64,000 bases of DNA from Apoderus coryli (GCA_911728435.2 OU452201.1:27714001-27778000), one strand, 5' to 3'; positions 11,345-23,320 are shown, counted from the first letter of the stretch. The notes: generated by a model not told the origin, from the letters alone. A program made the numbers and translations.

Positions 11345-12806
11345 CAGTGGCGGCTTGTGGCAGTTTAATGTGGTGAAGCATAACATAAAATAAAGTCACA
11401 TACTTAATAGGTAGCTAAAATTAATAGGGATATCCCTACTTCGTCAACTGCATAAAATATAGGTTATGTTTATAAGTACGTAACTCACCTAAGTATTGTT
11501 TTCTTTAAAAAGTGTAATTAGTATCTAGAATATATTTACCTACTTCATAATAATACTAAATAAAACACATTTTATGAAACTGTCAATCAAATTACTTTTA
11601 TGCTAGCTGTTAGCAAATCATAATACGTCTCATACCAGATATTATTAAAAGCTCTGCTTTTATGCATTTGCCTTTATTTATATTTAGCAAACATTTATTT
11701 AAATCTGGAACAGGTGTGTTTGTATATTTTTAACAAGATTTTTCTGTTCTTAAAAGGAGTGTTGATTAAAGAAACTTAACTTTAGTGAAAATAATTAAAA
11801 AATAAACATCATAACTTCGCTTACCTGATGTCAGCGTAAATATAATTTACGCTGCTGATGTGTAGTACTTCCACTTGCTTCTTCCATATTAAAGTATGAG
11901 ATATTATAATTTATTATATTATTAAAAAAACAATATTTTACGGTACCTACCCATTTATTCTTATAAAAATAGGTTGGTACCTACTAATTAATAACCGTAC
12001 ATATATTTTTTTTATTTGTTCACTACTTTTTTAGTTTTTAAAACTTAAATTAAATATGTAGGTAACTAAATAGAAAGACTAATTTGTATTCAAAATATCA
12101 AAACTTTAAGCTTCCCGAAAAGTAAATAAAATTGAGATAAATACAATCACAATAATAGTCGACATATAGGTAGAAAACACTCGCCAAGCGTTGTCATATA
12201 ACCTTATTTTACATTAAATCTCTGCTGCATCTATATGAAGCGTGCTTCTTATAGTGTTTTTTTAATGGCAAGATTCGTATGCAATGCTTAGTACAATTAA
12301 ACGCTGGCAACTATGTTTACACGAAGAGAGATAGGTGGTTGTATCGTGGGTATATGCCAGATGGCAGTGTTGCCCATTGTTGCTGAATTATAGATAAAAA
12401 TGCTTTGAGGCACGCTTCATCTGTATAAGAACGTGTATGATAAATAAATAGGCTATTGTCATAGGACACAAGCACTGGCAAGGATGTCAACTGCCGCACA
12501 CAGGGAAGAGAGAGACCGAAATGAATAATGTTTTACTAATATTAAACGAATAAAAAAGAGGGAAATACCTATTGGTATGTAAATTAAGTATGTTAAATAG
12601 GTGTATACGATAAAGCCTGCTTCAGATGAAGACGAAATTCAAAATTACAGTTGTATGGTAAAGCAGGTTGAAAATTAAGTACACATTAAATTATAGTTTA
12701 TATTGTATATCGAGAAAAAATATTACACAATTAAATACTAAAATATTATTAATTTTACTGATTATTTAGGTGAAGCGTTGCTTCACTTGCTACATAGCCA
12801 CAACTG
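11345..12806. mobile_element. Non-autonomous hAT element, copy 1
   Basis: Starts CAGTGGCGGCTTGTGGCAGT and ends with an imperfect inverse (..CCACAACTG). Subterminal GTGAAGC and GCTTCAC blocks lie inside each end, and a perfect 8-bp duplication GTGCTTAT flanks the element. It is alignable almost end to end with 41509-43044, with small indels, but carries no transposase: short open frames are not conserved. It lies inside or beside PLE sequence (coding remnant from 12815 onward on the minus strand), so it inserted after that element. Mobilisation would need a transposase supplied from elsewhere. Confidence 0.9.
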
Positions 12807-12814
12807 GTGCTTAT

Positions 12815-13960
12815 CGCCTAAAGGGTATTTATCAGCAGGGAATTATTTACATTTGCTTGACTATTGTAGTTTGTTAGAATTTTTGTGTTTATTTATTTCT
12901 ATTGATTCAAGAAGATCTAGTTTGTTGTTTTTGTTCTTTGTATGTAGGATTTTTAACTTATTGTAAGTTGATATACTCCCGATTTTTCTTTGTCTTCGGT
13001 TTTTGTTTTTGAATTTTTTAATGACCTTTCCTTCCTTCTTTCAAATGCTGTTTTTATATTATGTTTACTTAAAAGTTGTTATGAAATAAATTTGCATTTT
13101 TCTCCTGAGTACCTAAGTGATTAATCTGTATTTGTTGGTAGTTGGCAAACAATGGTTTTTACTACTTTTATAGTTAATTTTATTTAAAATATGTGTATTA
13201 TAGATGGTTGAACTGCTATTTGTTTAATTACTTTATTGAAATTTGTTTTGTTTAAGGGAATGTTACCTAGTCTGTGGATCATGCTGTGGAATTCTGCTAA
13301 TTTATGTTGAATTGGATGGTTTGAAGTTTTGTGTATTATTGTGGCTATATGTGTTGTCACACATTGAAAAGTAGTGTCTGTTCTTGAATTTTGTGATAGT
13401 TAGGTTTAGAAAATTAATTGAATAATTGTCTATTTCTTTTTACTGAGAGAGTTATCTTTCAGTTCCTACAAAACAGGCTATTATATCGTCTACATATATA
13501 CAGTAAACTAAGTGTTGAACAAATGGTGTTGTTCTATTTAATTTTCTATGTGTTCCATAAAAATATGTGCTAAAGAGGACTAAGGGGATTTCCCATTATT
13601 AGTTAGATCTTTGGTACTGTTGGAAATGGTTTGGTCGATTTCGAAATAGTTTTGGTTTATGCAAGTTTCTGCAGCTCGTAAAATATCTTGCTGAACTATT
13701 TGTGTTGTTAGAATTTAGCAAATTTTCTATAGGGGGTATAATTTCTTTTATAGGTACAATTTTGGAAAGAGGTCAAACGATATTAGTTTTGCATTATTCG
13801 GAATGGGGTATTTTCTATTATCTGCGATAGTTCAAGTGAAATTTTGATAGTGTATTTAGGTGAAAAGTGAATTTTATCTGAAATTATTTTTATGAGTTCT
13901 TTTGAAAGTTAATAATCCAACAAGACTTAAATTATATTTTAAATTGGACTCACACTATCA
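12815..13960 (-). pseudogene. Penelope-like element: RT and GIY-YIG endonuclease remnant
   Basis: On the minus strand, through several frameshifts and stops, these motifs appear in order: NNAKLISFD with LFP and PIKEI (about 13805-13740); ETCINQNYFEIDQTI (about 13670-13625); MGNPLSPL (about 13597-13570) with the following IFMEHIE in a shifted frame; IYVDDI (13499-13482), the catalytic YVDD box; NFLNLTITKFKNRHYFS (about 13410-13365); and near 12985-12966 GVYQLT, the start of the GIY-YIG domain. A C-terminal KLDLLESIEINKHKNSNKL follows near 12930-12870. This order (RT then GIY-YIG) is diagnostic of canonical Penelope-like retroelements. The N-terminal part is missing or unrecognisable. Confidence 0.85.
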
Positions 13961-14262
13961 TGCCTTCACCAGACGGGCCGATTCATTGATCCACAACTCA
14001 CCAGTAGTGATCGGCAGGCTATGTGATTCAAATTTCCAATATTTATGAAGAGAGCATATAGTAGCACAAACTATTAAACATAAGACCAACATTCTCAAGC
14101 TTTGTTCATAGATATTGGAAATTTGAATCACATAGCCTGTTGATCACCACTGATGAGTTGTGGATCAACGAAACGGCTCATCTGGTGAAGTCATGGTAAT
14201 GTGAAACAAATTTCCAAAATAATTAAAGTCTGGCTACATAATAAAGCCTCCTGCTTAGGGAA
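13961..14262. repeat. Inverted pair of PLE terminal-repeat-like units with hammerhead motifs
   Basis: The left part (about 13945-14050) and right part (about 14100-14220) are inverted copies: CACCAGACGGGCC and CATCTGGTGAAG, and CACATAGCCTG facing CAGGCTATGTG. Each arm carries a hammerhead-like sequence. The right arm (+ strand, 14144-14188) has an intact core; the left arm (minus strand) has CUGGUGA and GAAU in place of the core. A second copy of the whole unit is at 36300-36575. Position directly upstream of the minus-strand PLE coding remnant supports, but does not prove, that this is its terminal repeat. Confidence 0.65.
14144..14188 (+). ncRNA. Hammerhead ribozyme motif, core intact, AUC triplet
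   Basis: Stem I UCACCA (14144-14149) pairs with UGGUGA (14183-14188). The core CUGAUGA is at 14150-14156. Stem II is GUUG-UGGAU-CAAC (14157-14169). GAAAC is at 14170-14174, followed by a short stem III loop and AUC at 14180-14182. The second copy at 36335-36379 has GUC here, so this copy carries a G-to-A change that weakens stem III; AUC still obeys the NUH rule. Confidence 0.75.
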
Positions 14263-16152
14263 TTCGGGCCTATATACACTGAAAAAAAGATTTGTTTGGA
14301 TCAAAAAAAAATGGAGTTGAACCAAGCAAATATTTCTTCGGTATACGACAAACAACCCATGTACTTGAGAGATATATGGTTAATTTGAAGTACCCAACTA
14401 GTATTAGTTTGATTTAAATACATATTTATTTGACTTAGTACTTATACTTACTTGTTAACAAGGCCCGAAAATAAATGTAAGGCCCTATTTGTTTGCTTGA
14501 ACTAACTAGAGTGAAGAAAGACTTCATGTACTTGGCTCAAAGGTGCTGCTACTTGGAATAAATAAATATTTGTTTATTCTGAATAAACATTTTTTTATAT
14601 TAAATATGTGATTTGTTCTATCCAGACAAATAATTTGATAGTTTGCTTCCAATAAATACTTTGTTTGTTACAAATAAATGTTAATTGTTCAAAAAACGCA
14701 TACACACGTAATAATTTGGAGATTGTTTCATTTTGAACACCCTGTAGATCTGATTTAAGATTTTTGTATGGACTTTTATAAAGAATGAACCTATTACCCA
14801 AACAATTTTGGCTGCAACTAAATATTGTGCTCTTTGAAAATAATAATATATATCTATCTTAAATCAGATCTACAGGGTAAAATGAAACAATCGCCAAAAA
14901 TATTACGTATGTAGGTGTTTTTTGAACAATTGATTCAAACAGTTTCTGGTTTTATTAATAGTAATATTTGCAAATTAATTTCTAAAAAAAGAATGTTTGA
15001 AGAAATAAATAATATTTCTTTGTAACAAACAAAGTATTTATTGGAAGGAAACTATCAGATTTTGCCGGATCATATTATTTATTTGGAAAGAACAAATCAT
15101 ATATTTAAAACAAAAAAATGTTTATGTATGTAGGTATACCTAATACGACTAGTTGATTTCGCGTTTGACATAGCCGCCCGTGAAAATGATTCAAACAAAT
15201 ATTTGTTTGAACTGACTAAATGTTTCATTGGGTGACTTTCCCTAAATATAAACAAGCCGCCATCTTTATATTAAATTACTGTTAAATAAAATCTCAGTTT
15301 CAAGATCATTTACACATTATCCACGTGTATCTACTACCCTTATTTTATTAATTCACTACGATAATACAAAAAAAGGATCTTATTATAATATTGGGTTTAG
15401 GCACAGTTTAAAATAATATACAGTTACTTCACTTCGTGTCGGAACGTTTGATGGTCACGTCTACAAAGCAATTCGCAGCGCTCGTAGTTATAGTATAGTA
15501 TCTTATAGTATATATAGTAGCGGGCTAGAAATGTGGCTGGGAATGCGACGACTTGATGCCGTTTTTAGCGTCTGCTGAACCTTCTTATCTATAGTTAATA
15601 TTCGATGGTTTAGGTATCTATACATATACTAACATGAAATAAACGAGTACTCAAGCATTTTAAGAATTTTTGTCACCATTTTAATTATAATTAACTTATA
15701 ACATTTAGGCACTTACATTCGAAAAGGGGTCATATAAGTACCCTAGGTTCCACACCACTATAATAACGATTCAACGGACATTATTTTTTTATTTATTATA
15801 TAATATATAGGTCATAACTAACACAATAAAACCCACCTTTTACATTACCTAAGACTAAACTAAAACGCGTGCGCTATGGAGTTGAATCCCCAACAGCCAT
15901 GCGCGTCGGCTCATTTTATTATCATTTATTTGATTCAAATAACAGTGGACTTGTTTCAAATAACCAGGACTTAACTTTAATCTGTTATTTAAATTAAATG
16001 AATATTTATATCTGCCAAAGCAGCCCAGGCCAAATAACTATTTATTCTGGACAAACACTGTTTATTGAGTCAAATAAATTTTGTTTGAGTGAAACCAATA
16101 CTAGCCAAATAATTATTTATTAGGGTTCATTTTAGATTTTTTTTCAGTGATA
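14263..16152. mobile_element. Foldback transposon-like element with CACTGAAAAAAA ends
   Basis: The ends CACTGAAAAAAAG and TTTTTTTTCAGTG are inverted. Comparison with the related, uninterrupted sequence at 36575-36740 (GGGAATATCTTGTGTTGGCAATAGG) shows that this block is extra sequence between GGGAAT and TGTTGGGAATAGG. Inside, 14590-14870 and 14850-15120 are themselves inverted copies, including the block CAGATCTACAGGG, and the words CAAATAA and TTTGTTTGA recur throughout. There is no coding sequence. The exact end and duplication are unclear, and the superfamily is unknown. Confidence 0.65.
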
Positions 16153-19100
16153 GTGTTGGGAATAGGATGGAGTTCTACTTTTTGCCCATCCATCGTTTGT
16201 GGACTTTGTTTCACCGTGCTTATTGTTTGCTCAAACAGTAGACGTCGCCACATACATATTTTTGGATATGAAAAATTATTTTGAGTTTCAATTTAATAAT
16301 ATATACTTCTGATCCGCCAATGATAACAAACACCAAAGAGATTTTGTGAAACTTAATTCAAAAAAATTAAGCATATCTGGAAATCGAAAAGTTTTATAAT
16401 TTATTTTATGTCCATGTCTATTTAATAGATTATGCCATTTCGTTTGCGAAATATGTGTCTTTCTTAGCATTTTAACTCCTTAAAAATACTTTCTCTTCCG
16501 TCGATAGATCGAAGAAGTTTAGGGACCGAGTACATGTGAAACTTAATTTTTTTGAAAGTTGTTTTAGGCTTAATTGACACACATATTTAGATTTTCTTGA
16601 CTTATAGGGGTATACATACACGCAAGTAGCAGGAATACATTGCCGGACTCTGTGTCCATGTTCTTGGTAATAGAGAAGTGATCTTTATTTTTTATTTTAT
16701 TTTAATCCAAAATCTGGAGAAATATATTTTATTGGGAATGGCATGTCTAACAGGCGAATACAAGTTTGTTACAGTCGGACTACCTATAACGTGATATTTA
16801 TTCTTTGTGAATTAAAAGCAGCAATATTATCTTTATTACTGCTATAGATACTATATGGGATGAGTTGAATGATTTGACAGGCGTTTTATGTGTACGTGAT
16901 GTCTGGGACTAGGAAATGAAATATATTTTATTTCCATGGTCTAAACCGTGGCTATATAAACACATTTGCTTATAGTCCAGGAGCCAGCGACCGTTTAGAT
17001 TTAGTCATTTCACAAAAGCTGAACATTTTTCATAAGCTCTATTTGGCATCACAAATAAGTGACCAGGAGCGGTACTCTGTAACACAATGGCGATATAGAT
17101 TTTCTTCGCTATTTCATACTCTGCAACCAGGTTCGTTTTTTTTTTCTAGCTGACCATGACCGAAGGGGCGCTAGAGAAGCGAATGATAGAGACAACTTAA
17201 AATGTCTTTCTATCATCGTTCTGTCTCATTTTATTGAATGCGTGGATGAGTTTTTTATCTTTCTCCATTCGATCACAAAGAGAAGAGGTTAGGTATGCTT
17301 TGTTGTTGTTTGTATTTGAGGTGATATTTTTTGTTAGTATGGGTTTTTGTTGTAGTTAATAAAAGTGAAAACTCTAAAGTATTTATATATTTTTTATTTA
17401 ATTAATACATTATCATTTACCTACCTGTTTTGTAATTATGAAAAATGTTTATATGAATTTGACAAAAAGAAAGTTTAGAGTTGAAGATTAATTTTTACAA
17501 AAAGGAAACACCAACTTTTTAATATAACATTACTTTATTGAATCATGAAATTTGTCTAAACGTGATTATTACAAAGAGAATAATATTTATTTCTCACTGT
17601 TGGTACAAATCCAAACAGCTGAATCAGTTGGCTTCTGGAATATTAAAGATATTTATGAAAATCGTAGATTTTCATATAATTAAATAATATTGTGCAATAA
17701 TTTAGAACGTAGTCTTTGCACTGGCAACATTTTTAACAGTCACGTACTAACACTTTTTGCCAAACCAAATAAAGAACTACCCACTAAACACACTATTCAT
17801 CTATTATACAAAATACAAAATAAGATAAACAAATGAAATGTGACGTTAATGTCAATCAAATATCTTCTTGTTACCGTATTTTTCATGGCTTTAAGCAAAT
17901 TTGTCTTATGTTTTCGAGACGTTTAGTAGTATTGTCTCTATCCGATTGAGAAAGACGAAACTTGTCGAACTATTACGGAGGCTATAGGGATTTGCTTATA
18001 GAGTAACGATAATTAAGTAATAGTAATCCTTATCGCTGGCTTATTCTCAATCTCTATCCTTAACATTCATATTACAGACTGCCGCTCCTGACGAGTATAG
18101 CTTCGACAACCTCCCGATCACGTAAAATCATAATAAAAACAAACGGATATCACAAAAGCTGAAACTTTGTTAACATGTCGATTACTTAAAAATTAATTAA
18201 AAAACGTATCAGGCCGAATTTAGAGCGGAGGATTATGCCCCAGATTATTACTTAGTCTATATCTATCATTACGTTAAGTTAATAATATAACGGAAACAAA
18301 AACATCCAGCTTTATGACTATTTAGTGGAAGAATGGTGCTCAGCTGAAGAAGGCTGCGGCTCGGACTGCGGCTGGGACGGACTATGAACTACATAAATGT
18401 ATGTCTGTTATCGTTTTTCATAAGGTATTTTAGAATAAAAAGGGCAAAATTTTCAAGATTTATTCTCCGAACGAATGGAATGACACACACAGAAGCAATC
18501 AACAATATAAATAAAACTGGTGCGACAACTCTTGTCAGATGAACAAATAACGGATTTAGTAGAAACAATAAACGGCAACCCGCCATTCACAATTCTTTAA
18601 AACAGCATTAATGTCGCATTAATATAAAGTGTAAATGGGCGAGAATGAAATCAGGACTGCAAAATTTACGACTAGGGCTGAGACAGCAATGCAATTAATT
18701 GAACTTACACAATAAAAATAACAATATTTATATTTTCTTAAAAATTTTGTCATACAAAGGGAATTTGAATTCGCCGCGGTAAATTGACATGTTGATGATC
18801 AGGAGGACATGAGCGAGAGAACGGATAAAAATAGTGAGCAAGTGGCGTTGTAATTTTTATCTCTTAAAACGAATGAACTTTTAACGAAATTATTTAAAGT
18901 ATCCTGATTATAGGGTATCCTGAGGATTCCACATTTGAAAAGACTCCAATTTCTTAATTACAGTCGCCCTCAAAGTCCAACCCTCCACACCGTAAAGAAG
19001 CACCGATCAAACGTAGCACTTCATGCATCTGAGTCTCAGGCTAAGGTCGAAATTTTATCTATAACATATGAAAATTATAAATATCTCATTGCGTAATTGA

Positions 19101-19815
19101 GCTGGAATTTGGTAATACAATAAATAGTTTACTTAATATATTAAAAGAAAAAAAAACAGCGAACATGATTTTTAGTGAGTGAAAAGCGAACAGCTAATGC
19201 ACCCGAGCGCTCACGTCCATCAATGCATCAGCTGCATGTTTTTTTCGTTTGAGTTAATAATTTACCTATTAGTTTACGAAATTTCAATTTTTGTAGTTTT
19301 CGTAATTCGTCGCTGGCTCCCAGACTATTAGTTTAATATTCTTTGAAATCAATGCGTTGTTGTAATGATGAAACATACCAATGATTTGTAATATAATGAA
19401 ATATCTATGTTTAGTAACACAGAATTTGGTTTCATTCCAACTTTAATCTATTTTACACTTAATAGGTAAATAGAAGTGTTAGTGGCGTGCTGTGAAATTG
19501 AGAGAAAATGGAAACAATTTTTCAAAACTTAAAATAATTAAATACCATATAAACTCTTATGTTTGCAATTTTAGTCTCTACAAAGGCACACACTAAAATT
19601 GAAAAGCTATTACAGGTACAACAAATTAAAACTGTTCTATCTCCACTTTTAAATTGAAATCCTAGCGTGAACACAATTTAACCTCGCAATATAGGTTGTA
19701 TTGTTTAGATATGCATTCAAAAATTAATTATATTATACCTATGCCTTTAAACCTAACGTAATAAAGATAAAGTCAAGAAATTGTTTATCGTGTCGATTTT
19801 ATTCATGAAAGTATA
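16153..19815. other. No recognisable gene
   Basis: 16153-16300 continues the PLE-flank repeat shared with 36640-36740. From there to 19815 I find AT-rich sequence with small hairpins, for example TGATAGAGACAACTT facing its inverse at 17187-17218, and a TATATAAA box near 16951. No coding frame or complete repeat is supported. Confidence 0.35.
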
Positions 19816-19818
19816 TTT

Positions 19819-21733
19819 ATAGACCAGGGTCGATAATTTTAAAAATGGTAAAAAGTGCAAAAAAAATTATAGTAGGATGATACCCATTGGAAAAGGTAGA
19901 GAATATAACAAAAATGAAAGGAAAAATAAATTACGGGCGATCTGTGGTCGGGAAGGGGGAGGGGGTGAGTTTTTAAGGGTAAAAAACGGTTAATCTGGAT
20001 TTCCGGTAAAACTGCAAGTCGTATGAAAAAAAGTTAATAGGCAAAGTTGTGGGTAATAAAAAGGTCTACAACTTTTGTATCAACACTTTTTTCACATAAC
20101 CTCAAAATTTATGTGAAAAATTCGAATAACCGAGTTTTTGGTTTTTTATTTTCATCTTTTGCAAAAAAATTTATTTTTTCACGAAATTTGGTGAAAACTT
20201 ACCTTTGTATGTCCCAAACATACAGTAATTTTATTAATTTAAAATATTCATTTTTTCACCTTATTTTGGCTTAATATCGAAAAAGCACCCTAATTTTCAA
20301 TCGAAAATTCTCACGTCAAAATATCTGCTTTTTTAAAAAAGTTGCTGTGTTTTTTGTTCGTTGAAATCTCTACTTTCTGATGGTCTAAAAAAAATATACA
20401 CTACTATGGTAAATGTTCTCAGAAAATGCAAATAATGAAAAAAACTCGAATCCGATTTTTTTTTTCTAATTACTTCCCTATTAGTTTTTGTCTCTTTGAT
20501 GGCATTTCTTCATCGTTAGATTCGACAAACCTTCCCGATTCTAGTGGATCCTCGAAATCTTCAAGACCATCACCGTCTTCGTCTCCAAGATTATTTCCGG
20601 TCTGCATTGGTTCTTCATCCACAATTTCATCTGAATCATCAAATTCCTCGTAGGTTTTTTCTTCTTCTTGGAGCATGTTTCAGAACCATGACAATTTTAG
20701 CATAAATTTGTGCATTTTAAACCATGTTTTCGGCGTGTTGATGGTGCTTCCAGCCCCAATCTGTTGCTGTCAGTTCGTTACCCAGCCAAGTCTGAAGCTG
20801 ATAATATGCCCTGTAACAATGTTGTTCTGCTGCACCTTCTGTGGGAAGAGATTAGCCAATATGAAAGAAGATTTAATTCTTGCCAATTGATATTTTGAAA
20901 TCTTAATTGGTTCAGTGTTATATCATTTTTACATTTATTAATAGATTTGATTTATTGTAATCCATTTTTTTATATCTTTTTTGTTCGCATCTTTTTAATA
21001 AAAAATATTGGCCAAATTTAACACATTTTTATCGGCTAATAAAGAGTTGACGATACTTTTCTTTCCTTTTCCGGCAAATCCAGATGTTGTATCGCAACCA
21101 GAAATACAATGGAGAAATGCAACGATATTTTTTAAGGATTCATATTTGAAACTATTAAATCATTATTTGAATCTTCTGAGAACATTTACCATAGTAGTGT
21201 ATATTTTTTTATACCATCAGAAAGTAGAGATTTCAACGAACAAAAAACACAACAACTTTTTTTAAAAAACAGCTATTTTGACGTGAGAATTTTCGATTGA
21301 AAATTAGGGTGCTTTTTCGATATTAAGTCAAAATAAGGTGAGAAAATCAATATTTTAAATCAAAAAAATTACTGTATGTTTGGGACATACAAAGGTAAGT
21401 TTTCACCAAATTTCCTGAAAGAATATTTTTTTTGCAAAAGATAAAAATAAAAAACCAAAAACTCGGTTATTCGAATTTTTCACATAAATTTTGAGGTTAT
21501 GTGAATAAAGTGTCGATACAAAAGTTGTAGATCTTTTTATTACATACAAGTTTGCTATTTAACTTTTTTTCATAGGACTTGCAGTTTTACCGGAAATCCA
21601 GATTAACCCTTCCCGACCACAGATCGCCCGTAATTTATTTTTCTTCTCATTTTTGTTATATTCTCTACCTTTTCCAATGGGTTTCATCCTACTATAATTT
21701 TTTTTGGTCTCAAAAATTATCGACCCTGGTCTA
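19819..21733 (-). mobile_element. DNA element with ~600-bp TIRs and internal coding remnant
   Basis: The left end ATAGACCAGGGTCGATAATTT (from about 19819) and the right end (to 21733) are inverse copies. The similarity extends inward for about 600 bp on each side (to about 20420 and from about 21165), including blocks such as CTGGATTTCCGGTAAAACTG and CGGTTATTCGAA. The unequal centre of about 740 bp is not inverted and holds coding remnants on the minus strand. The target duplication could not be fixed because the flanks are AT-rich. It looks like an internally deleted derivative of a larger autonomous element. An Academ-type origin is only a hypothesis, based on the XPG-like motif. Confidence 0.85.
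20470..21165 (-). pseudogene. Remnant of XPG-like / CXC (tesmin-TSO1-like) domain protein
   Basis: Minus-strand reading in order: IVAFLHCISGCDTTSGFAGKGKK and IVNSLLADKNVLNLANIF (about 21145-21005), resembling the GCDTTS..GKGK segment of a nuclease-like family common in insect transposon proteins. After a gap with stops come SDLAG, TDSNRLGLEAPSTRRKHGLKC and TNLC.NCHGSETCS (about 20830-20660), a Cys-rich CXC-type end. An open acidic tail follows, EEEKTYEEFDDSDEIVDEE to KRQKLIGK (20676-20470). The middle region (W-G-W/PPT part) is absent, so the gene is deleted internally and frameshifted. The protein's role is inferred to be the element's own transposition; this copy is dead. Confidence 0.7.
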
Positions 21734-22106
21734 TTAAATATGCTGACTATTTAAAATCCAATTAAATTACAGTAAATTAAAAAAATACTTTAAGAGATCA
21801 CATAAAGCAACCCAAAATAATAAAATTCAAAAACAATCAAGAAGTTGCGAATATCTACAAAATAGGAAAAAAATACAGAAAGTTTGAATCGGTAAATGAA
21901 CTGTCAGTAAGTATTATAAAATGAATTTGCGTCCGTAAATACGAGTATAATAAAATGAAAAATAATTTCGTGGCATAGCGGACAACATTACTTGTGTTAC
22001 CTACACAAGGGATTTCGTTTATTTTAGCAGGGCTTCAGTCTAATATAATATAACTTGACCAAGGCATGGGTCGACAGATACTGACGAATTCATTTTGCTC
22101 TTATTA

Positions 22107-23087
22107 GCTTTATTCGGGTTTGGAAATTAGAACCGTTCTAGGATAGTTCTCGGACTGTTTGAGAACTGCGCCGAACTGGTTGCGCCTTGGATAAAATTCT
22201 CGGACAGTTCTATTACTGTTCAAAATTGTGAAAAACCCTAACGCTTCATCTTCATTTATACCGAACATAAATAATATATAACCTAACTTTAATGTACAAA
22301 CAATAAAATAATATCGTGGATGGTCTTGACTTCTATTTGATGAAAATTCATTTTCAATTTTTTGAAGAAAACAAGAAATGTTTTTAAATAATCTTACAAA
22401 ATATGGTACATCTGGCTTTTTCAGATAGCCACTGCGTTGGTGAAACAATTGTTATGTGTTGTGTAATAAAAAATTATTTAAAAACATTGTTTTCTTCAAA
22501 AAGTTTAATAAAATAAGAGCCAAACATTTATTGTATCTATTCATTTTCTATATGTTTTATTTGGATTTTTCATTTTCATTCGAAATGGGTAGTGAACATA
22601 AGTTAACAAAGCATAAAAATTTCATGAAGACAAAATACAAATGTTTAATATAATTATCATTGTCTTCTTTTAGATATACTAAATATATAATATTGTTTTT
22701 TTTTTAATAAATGTAGTCCACCTTTTTAATTATAGATAAATTTAATTATAATATAACATTTAATCATCTAATATATAATTATTATTATATTATGTGATAA
22801 GATGAAGGTTTTAGTATATGTGAAAATTAAACTAAAAACATAAATAACACGTTTATTGATATGCGCATGTGTAGGAAATAATCCAAAAACAGTCAGAGAT
22901 CAGTTCTTGCCCAACAGCAGGGATCGATTCTGACAGTTCTAGAACCGTTCTCGGACTTTTTTATTTCAAACCCGAACAGCAAACCGCTGGTTCTAGAACC
23001 GTTCTAAATCAGTTCAAGAAAACTCGAACATGTAAATTTGAACTGCGCACACTCCTGACAGTTCTGTACGAACCCGAATAAAGCTAT
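22107..23087. mobile_element. Non-autonomous element with GCTTTATTCGGGTT ends, inserted in a hammerhead arm
   Basis: The inverted ends GCTTTATTCGGGTT and AACCCGAATAAAGC are flanked by TTATTA on both sides (22101-22106 and 23088-23093), with a few extra bases at the right end. Subterminal AGAACCGTTCT-type words recur near both ends. The opposite arm of the host repeat gives the empty site CTCTTATTATGAGC, so the insertion is certain. A 112-codon open frame on the minus strand at its left (22110-22448) has no recognisable motif and includes the TIR, so I do not call it a gene. Confidence 0.75.
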
Positions 23088-23274
23088 TTATTATGAGCGC
23101 GGCAGAGTACCATAGTCGTTGCCCATCTACAATATCGGCCTGCATTTAAGCACCTCTGTATGGTGGGATGTGCATTACTATGTTTATGTAGATAGTACGG
23201 TTTACATCTATCTACTGTTGTATATCTCACTGTGCTTAAATGCAGGCTGATATTGTAGATGGGCAACGACTATG

Positions 23275-23320
23275 GTACTCTGACGAGCTCATAATAAGAG
23301 CGAAACGAATTCGTCAGTAT
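23275..23320 (+). ncRNA. Hammerhead ribozyme, all canonical parts present
   Basis: Stem I GUACU (23275-23279) pairs with AGUAU (23316-23320; one G-U). The core CUGACGA is at 23280-23286. Stem II GCUC/GAGC (23287-23290, 23298-23301) closes on AUAAUAA. GAAA is at 23302-23305. The palindromic stem III ACGA-AU-UCGU spans 23305-23314, and the cleavage triplet GUC is at 23313-23315. This matches the type I minimal hammerhead with short stem III, a form thought to work best as a dimer. Cleavage is expected after C23315. Confidence 0.85.

Noticed and set aside
22110..22448. 112-codon open frame on the minus strand
   Set aside because: It has no recognisable motif, includes the terminal inverted repeat of a non-autonomous element and lacks support from any other copy.
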